64,000 nucleotides of DNA from Clostridiales bacterium PH28_bin88 (lineage in GTDB: Bacteria; Bacillota; PH28-bin88). Of the stretch, positions 60,115 through 64,000 are shown one piece after another (the first letter of the stretch is position 1; every line of letters starts with the position of its first letter). The notes under the pieces are model-generated. The model was not told the origin of the DNA, searched no databases, and worked only from the letters and a program-made list of their open reading frames with translations. The stretch is from positions 76,352 through 140,351 of the forward strand of contig LAKY01000025.1 in NCBI GenBank assembly GCA_000987045.1, read 5' to 3'. The position numbers were made by a program, and so were the translations under genes.

Positions 60115-60327
60115 TTAACGACCGGCGAGGCTTTGCTCATAAGACTGAATCATGGTACGAACCATGTTTCCTCCCACAGCGCCCCACATCTTGGAGGGAA
60201 TGTCCCCACCGTAGCCTCCCTCGGGAATATTGATCCCTACCGCCTTGGCGGTTTCCCACTTAAACCTGTCCAGGGCAGGCCTGGCTTGGGGTACTAACAC
60301 CTGGTTGGTTCTTTGTCCGGCTGCCAT
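60115..60327 (-). CDS. Alpha/beta-type small acid-soluble spore protein
   Basis: 70 residues from ATG 60327 (GGAGGTGA). DNA-coating spore protein. RFKWETAKAVGI contains the GPR cleavage site and GYGGDIPSKMWGAVGGNMVR is the conserved DNA-binding segment. Nearly identical to the copy at 60553-60777 (differences mainly K/R and S/A/T), a recent duplication. Confidence 0.97.
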   Translation of the reverse strand: MAAGQRTNQVLVPQARPALDRFKWETAKAVGINIPEGGYGGDIPSKMWGAVGGNMVRTMIQSYEQSLAGR

Positions 60328-60508
60328 TAATGTTTCACCTCCCTCCACATTTTTAACTGGGGAATAACCCCGCAGGCATATTGTCTGCGTAAAAGGGAGT
60401 GAACATGCTGAGTTCTTACTGGTAACTGAGGAACCTTCTCAAACTATTGGTTCGCTCTGGTGTTACCCCAATCTCCAGATTAGCCTTTAGCGGTTCAATG
60501 GACAATTA

Positions 60509-60533
60509 AAAGGCCGACACTAGATCGGCCTTT
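60509..60533 (-). terminator. Terminator of the second SASP gene
   Basis: Stem AAAGGCCGA / TCGGCCTTT with a 7-nt loop; minus strand continues TTAATTG. Similar to the terminator at 60074, so the duplication included the 3' flank. Confidence 0.75.
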
Positions 60534-60552
60534 AATCCGCGAGTCTTCGTGG

Positions 60553-60777
60553 TTACCTGGTAGGAGTTTGCCCGGCGAGGGTTTGTTCGTAGGCCTGGAT
60601 CATGGTACGAACCATGTTTCCCCCCACGGCCCCCCACATTTTGGAGGGAATGTCCCCACCGTAACCTCCTTCGGGGATGTTAATGCCAACCGCCCTGGCG
60701 GTTTCCCACTTGAACCGGTCCAGAGCCGGTCTGGCTTGCGGCACTAAAACTTGGTTAGTTCTTTGTCCAGCAGCCAT
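60553..60777 (-). CDS. Alpha/beta-type small acid-soluble spore protein
   Basis: 74 residues. Starts MAAGQRTNQVLVPQARPALD; GPR site in RFKWETARAVGI; ends with four extra residues (TPTR) relative to its neighbour. AAAGGAGGTGA lies at ideal distance. Likely forespore promoter at 60807-60836. Confidence 0.97.
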   Translation of the reverse strand: MAAGQRTNQVLVPQARPALDRFKWETARAVGINIPEGGYGGDIPSKMWGAVGGNMVRTMIQAYEQTLAGQTPTR

Positions 60778-60806
60778 TTAGGTCACCTCCTTTCTGTATG
60801 CGTCTT

Positions 60807-60836
60807 TAGTATCTGACACCTACAAACAAAACATGC
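60807..60836 (-). promoter_or_regulatory. Candidate sigma-G promoter of the second SASP gene
   Basis: On the minus strand GCATG (60836-60832), an 18-nt spacer, GATACTA (60813-60807), against the consensus GHATR and CATNHTA. The CAGCATGTT around the -35 also occurs upstream of the first SASP gene. Confidence 0.5.
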
Positions 60837-60921
60837 TGTTGAATTCGTGCCAAAATAGGAACGCCAACCACCATTCTGGATGTAGCTGGCGAATGTGAAA
60901 CTAAACGGCGAAATTTGATTA

Positions 60922-61125
60922 TTAGTCCTGTTTTTCGCCTTGCCGGCGCCACGGGGCCAAGGCCACTTCTTTCCCGTTCTCCAATAGATCCAGTGCTTCA
61001 TCATAACTATCAACGTAGCCGGTAGCGTAGATATCTACCTGTTCCTCGTTGAATAGGGGAGTATCGATCGCTTCTTCAATTCTCTTGATGGCAGCTCGAA
61101 AATCCCGTCTTTCCGGCTGTGGCAC
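60922..61125 (-). CDS. Small hypothetical protein (67 residues)
   Basis: Unrecognised. Charged, helical N-terminal part (RRDFRAAIKRIEEAIDTP) followed by DIYATGYVDSYDEALDLLEN and a basic tail. No membrane segment. GTG start at 61125 with AAGGGG upstream. 20 nt after the larger hypothetical gene at 61146, so probably the second gene of a two-gene operon between recG and the SASPs. Confidence 0.7.
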   Translation of the reverse strand: MPQPERRDFRAAIKRIEEAIDTPLFNEEQVDIYATGYVDSYDEALDLLENGKEVALAPWRRQGEKQD

Positions 61126-61145
61126 ACCTTATTCCCCTTTCTTAG

Positions 61146-61541
61146 CTAGACCTTGCCACCGTGGTTTTCGATGATCTTCAATGCCTGGTTAAGTTTCTGT
61201 CCGTTGGTAACCACCGTGACTAAAAAGGCTTTGCCCCCGGCCACTCCGTAGTCTGTCATTCCTATCCCGCTGACTGACGGGTCTGCTCCCAGTAGGACGC
61301 GGGCGTCATCATCCGCCAGTTGGTCCCGGTCAGCTGAAAAAAGAGTTAGGCCGGTAAGAGTATCCGCTTGACCCGCCAGGGGATTGTTATATTCCCGGTT
61401 TGCCTCCACGCCGTAAAGGCTGACACGGTCCAGCTGGACATCTTCGATACCAGCCTCCTTAAGGGCATTCACGGCCTCTTTAGCTCTGATGCTGCTGGGA
61501 AACGATGCCAGAATCGAGTGTTCTCCCCGTTCCAGCTTCAA
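61146..61541 (-). CDS. Hypothetical protein (131 residues)
   Basis: Unrecognised with certainty. Two ferredoxin-like half-motifs: SILASFPSSIRAKEAVNALKE at the start (written here as SFPSSIRAKEAVNALKE) and AFLVTVVTNGQKLNQALKII at the end, around a Gly/Asp-rich middle (LLGADPSVSGIGMTDYGVAG). The pattern resembles small stress-type proteins that fold as an alpha-beta sandwich. No signal peptide. Probably co-transcribed with the 67-residue gene. Confidence 0.7.
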   Translation of the reverse strand: MKLERGEHSILASFPSSIRAKEAVNALKEAGIEDVQLDRVSLYGVEANREYNNPLAGQADTLTGLTLFSADRDQLADDDARVLLGADPSVSGIGMTDYGVAGGKAFLVTVVTNGQKLNQALKIIENHGGKV

Positions 61542-61638
61542 AGAATCTCCCTCCCGCCAACTCGCACAATCTTAGTCGTATTGTACCCAATTTGATCACA
61601 TGTAAAACAGGAAAAACTGTTTATGATATTCAATTTGC

Positions 61639-64000
61639 TTAATTTTCCAACTGGGAAAAGTTTTTGTGCACCACCTGGTAGAACTGGTGCCATTCTGATC
61701 GCTCCAGGTACGGGTCAGCAGCCAGCAAGGCTGCCGCCTCCCGGCGGGCCAACTCTAAAACTCCGGCATCCCGGACCAGGTCCGCCACCTTTAACTCCGG
61801 CAACCCGTGTTGCCGGGTTCCGAATAAGTCGCCAGGACCGCGTATTTTTAGATCCTCCTCGGCAATCCGGAACCCATCGTAAATTTTTGAGATGACCTCC
61901 ATCCGCTGGCGAGCTTCCAATGTTTTCGGGCTGCCTAGCAGGAGGCAGTAGGATTTATGCCGCCCGCGACCAACCCGGCCGCGCAGTTGATGCAACTGGG
62001 CCAGCCCGAACCTTTCAGCCCCTTCAATCACCATTACCGAAGCATTAGGCACGTCCACCCCCACCTCGACAACGGTTGTGGCTACCAGTACCTGTAACGC
62101 TCCCCGGCGGAAGGATTCCATCACAGCCTCTTTTTCTACGGTCTTCAATTTTCCGTGTACCAACCCTACCTGATAACCGGCAAGAACGTCTTTTGCCAGC
62201 TGTTCCGCCAGTTCGCCGGCAGCCTGGACCTGCAGTACTTCCGATTCCTCCACCAGGGGGCAGACTACATACGCCTGCCGGCCCTGGTCGACCTGCTGGC
62301 GCACAAAATCGTAAACCTGCCGGCGTTTTCCTTCAGGGACAAAACGGGTAACTACCGGCTGGCGGCCCGGGGGTAGTTCATCGATTACGGAGAGATCCAG
62401 ATCACCGTAAAGAGTAAGCGCCAGAGTTCGGGGGATGGGAGTAGCGGTCATCACCAGCACATCAGGGGAAGTACCCTTCTGGTGCAGGCCGGCCCGCTGG
62501 CGGACACCGAAACGGTGCTGTTCGTCAGTGATCGCAAGGCTCAATGCCCGGAATACCACTCCCTCCTGGATCAGGGCATGGGTACCCACTACCACCCCGG
62601 CCTCACCGGACGAAATTGATGCCAGCATCGCCTCTTTGTCTCCTCTGGACATCTCGCCTTTTAATAACGCCACCTGGATACCTAAAGGCGACAGCAGGGT
62701 CTTAAGGTTTAGATAATGTTGCTCGGCGAGAATCTCGGTGGGCGCCATTAAAGCGCCCTGGTACCCGCCGGATACCGCCCGCACCAGAGCGGTAGCCGCC
62801 ACCACCGTCTTGCCTGAACCCACATCCCCCTGGAGCAGCCGGCGCATGGGTTCGGGCGACTGCATGTCCCGGGCGATCTCCTCCACCACCCGTTGCTGGG
62901 CCGGGGTCAGGTTATAGGGTAAGGAGCGGTAAAAACGAACTAATAGTTCTTCCCCGGAAGGGTGAGCAATACCGGTACCCCGCTGGCGTCCCTCCCGCCT
63001 CAGTAACAAAAGCCCCAGTTGAAACTGCAACAATTCCTCAAACACCTGCCGTTTTTGAGCCCTCTCCTGTTGGGAGAACTCCTCAGGGAAATGCATCCAC
63101 CGGCAAGCGTCTTCCACCCCTACCAGATGGTAACGTTGGCGGATTTCTAATGGTAACACTTCAGGGAGACCGGCAGCAAATTCCCGAAGGGCTTGAAAGA
63201 TCAAGGAGCGTAAGAACCGCTGGCTCACCTGGGCAGTGGCTGGGTAGAAGGGGACGAGGCGCCCTGTGTTTTGTTGGTCTCCCGCGCCTACCACTTCGTA
63301 GTCCTGCACCGTTAATTCCAACATGCGAAAGCGTTCCCGCACCCTACCGGTTATAACGACCTCGGCTTCCCGTCTCAGGTAGCGAGCGACGTAGGGCTGG
63401 TTAAACCAGATGGCTGTAGCCACACCGGCTCCATCAGTGACCTTCGCCCGGGTAATGGTGAGACCACGCCGGGGTTTTTGTTCCTCAATAGTCATTACCT
63501 TGACCTTTACCGTTTCCACGGAACCCGGAAGCAAACCGGAAAGTGTCTTCAGGTTACGGCGGTCTTCATAGCGCCGTGGCCAGTGAGACAGGAGTTCCCC
63601 CACCGTGTGAATTCCCAGGTCGTTCAGTAACCTCGCGCGGCGGGCTCCCACCCCCTTGAGTTCTTCAACCGGTACCTTTCCTGGGTCTTTTGCCTGCATG
63701 TTCTCCTTGCGGGGAAGAGTTTCGTCAACCCATACCTGCCGCAGGTAGTTCAGAAAGCTGTTAATTTCGTCAACAGCGTGTCGCCTCCCGGGCAAGGAAA
63801 GGCCCGGGTACTCCCGGGCCAGATCGCCCAACCGCCGGAGCACCCGGGCCACCGATGGGGCCTGCCCGGCATGGTCACCTTCCAGTTTATTAACTTCTTG
63901 GAGTAACAGGTGATCAAAACCACCTGGAGCCGCGCAGTTGGTAAAACCCAGATTGGCTTCTACCCGGGCTGCCTGCTGAATTTTTTGGATGATCCCTTGA
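61639..64000 (-). CDS. recG: ATP-dependent DNA helicase RecG (5' end beyond window)
   Basis: At least 786 residues; the frame stays open to the window edge. The internal GTG at 63852 has no ribosome site, and the upstream codons read as protein (ARVEANLGFTNCAAPGGFDH), so the true start lies outside. This fits the extended N-terminal helical domain of many Clostridia RecG. Wedge domain with ELKGVGARRARLLNDLGI. Helicase: LLQGDVGSGKTVVAATAL (Walker A), ITDEQHRFGVRQ (DEQH box), MTATPIPRTLALTLYGDL, VEVGVDVPNASVMVIEGAE, QLRGRVGRG. Remodels stalled forks and Holliday junctions. Confidence 0.95.
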   Translation of the reverse strand, partial: QGIIQKIQQAARVEANLGFTNCAAPGGFDHLLLQEVNKLEGDHAGQAPSVARVLRRLGDLAREYPGLSLPGRRHAVDEINSFLNYLRQVWVDETLPRKENMQAKDPGKVPVEELKGVGARRARLLNDLGIHTVGELLSHWPRRYEDRRNLKTLSGLLPGSVETVKVKVMTIEEQKPRRGLTITRAKVTDGAGVATAIWFNQPYVARYLRREAEVVITGRVRERFRMLELTVQDYEVVGAGDQQNTGRLVPFYPATAQVSQRFLRSLIFQALREFAAGLPEVLPLEIRQRYHLVGVEDACRWMHFPEEFSQQERAQKRQVFEELLQFQLGLLLLRREGRQRGTGIAHPSGEELLVRFYRSLPYNLTPAQQRVVEEIARDMQSPEPMRRLLQGDVGSGKTVVAATALVRAVSGGYQGALMAPTEILAEQHYLNLKTLLSPLGIQVALLKGEMSRGDKEAMLASISSGEAGVVVGTHALIQEGVVFRALSLAITDEQHRFGVRQRAGLHQKGTSPDVLVMTATPIPRTLALTLYGDLDLSVIDELPPGRQPVVTRFVPEGKRRQVYDFVRQQVDQGRQAYVVCPLVEESEVLQVQAAGELAEQLAKDVLAGYQVGLVHGKLKTVEKEAVMESFRRGALQVLVATTVVEVGVDVPNASVMVIEGAERFGLAQLHQLRGRVGRGRHKSYCLLLGSPKTLEARQRMEVISKIYDGFRIAEEDLKIRGPGDLFGTRQHGLPELKVADLVRDAGVLELARREAAALLAADPYLERSEWHQFYQVVHKNFSQLEN

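Overview
The window reads as chromosome of an endospore-forming, anaerobic-looking Clostridia member of the Peptococcaceae type (Desulfotomaculum / Pelotomaculum / Thermincola-like). This rests on spore genes (gpr, two alpha/beta SASPs, spoVS, ylbJ), the Firmicutes gene order from recG to comM, strong AGGAGG-type ribosome binding sites with many GTG/TTG starts, a decaheme c-type cytochrome, and an 11-subunit complex I without NuoEFG. Lineage is inferred from content only; no 16S gene is present.

Layout. Nearly everything is on the minus strand, so transcription runs from high to low coordinates. 64000-57085: recG, two small unknown genes, two SASPs, gpr (plus strand), a palindrome-rich stretch of about 1.4 kb holding two short SD-led genes (a DUF2197 zinc ribbon and an unknown 55-residue protein), then rsmD. 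57073-52301: a coiled-coil protein, ylbJ (plus), a patatin-like hydrolase, ackA, the DUF177 gene and rpmF. 52124-44274: the FapR-type lipid cluster fapR-plsX-fabH-fabK-fabD-fabG-acpP, a second FabK-like flavoprotein, and fabF. 44005-36884: rnc, spoVS, smc, a duplicated JAMM-like protein, ftsY. 36859-33655: methylthioadenosine salvage (mtnP-like, mtnA, mtaD). 33567-27408: ylxM-ffh-rpsP-khpA-rimM-trmD-rplS-lepB-rbgA. 27225-15853: a DegS/DegU two-component pair and a complete Tad/Flp pilus operon ending in DUF192 and a degenerate chemoreceptor-like protein. 15647-13779: the decaheme cytochrome (plus). 13406-12759: rnhB. 12494-2806: nuoABCDHIJKLMN. 2708-1: yraN, a DUF1015 gene (plus) and the start of comM.

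The usual Firmicutes string rplS-lepB-rbgA-rnhB-yraN-comM is present but opened twice. The Tad/two-component/cytochrome block lies between rbgA and rnhB, and the nuo operon lies between rnhB and yraN. Both insertions concern the membrane or cell surface: proton-pumping electron input to quinone, a secreted multiheme cytochrome, and surface pili. A link to extracellular or surface redox chemistry is a reasonable but untested reading.

The intergenic spaces carry several structured elements. The clearest is a 4-copy family of 59-111 bp palindromic repeats (15737, 30293, 37833, 42834) whose copies keep base pairing while changing sequence. Others are a long GGGGACGGTTC palindrome before rimM, a triple hairpin between fabF and rnc resembling IS200/IS605 ends, and a run of unrelated perfect hairpins at 57975-58590. 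No tRNA, rRNA, CRISPR array or intact transposase gene was seen.
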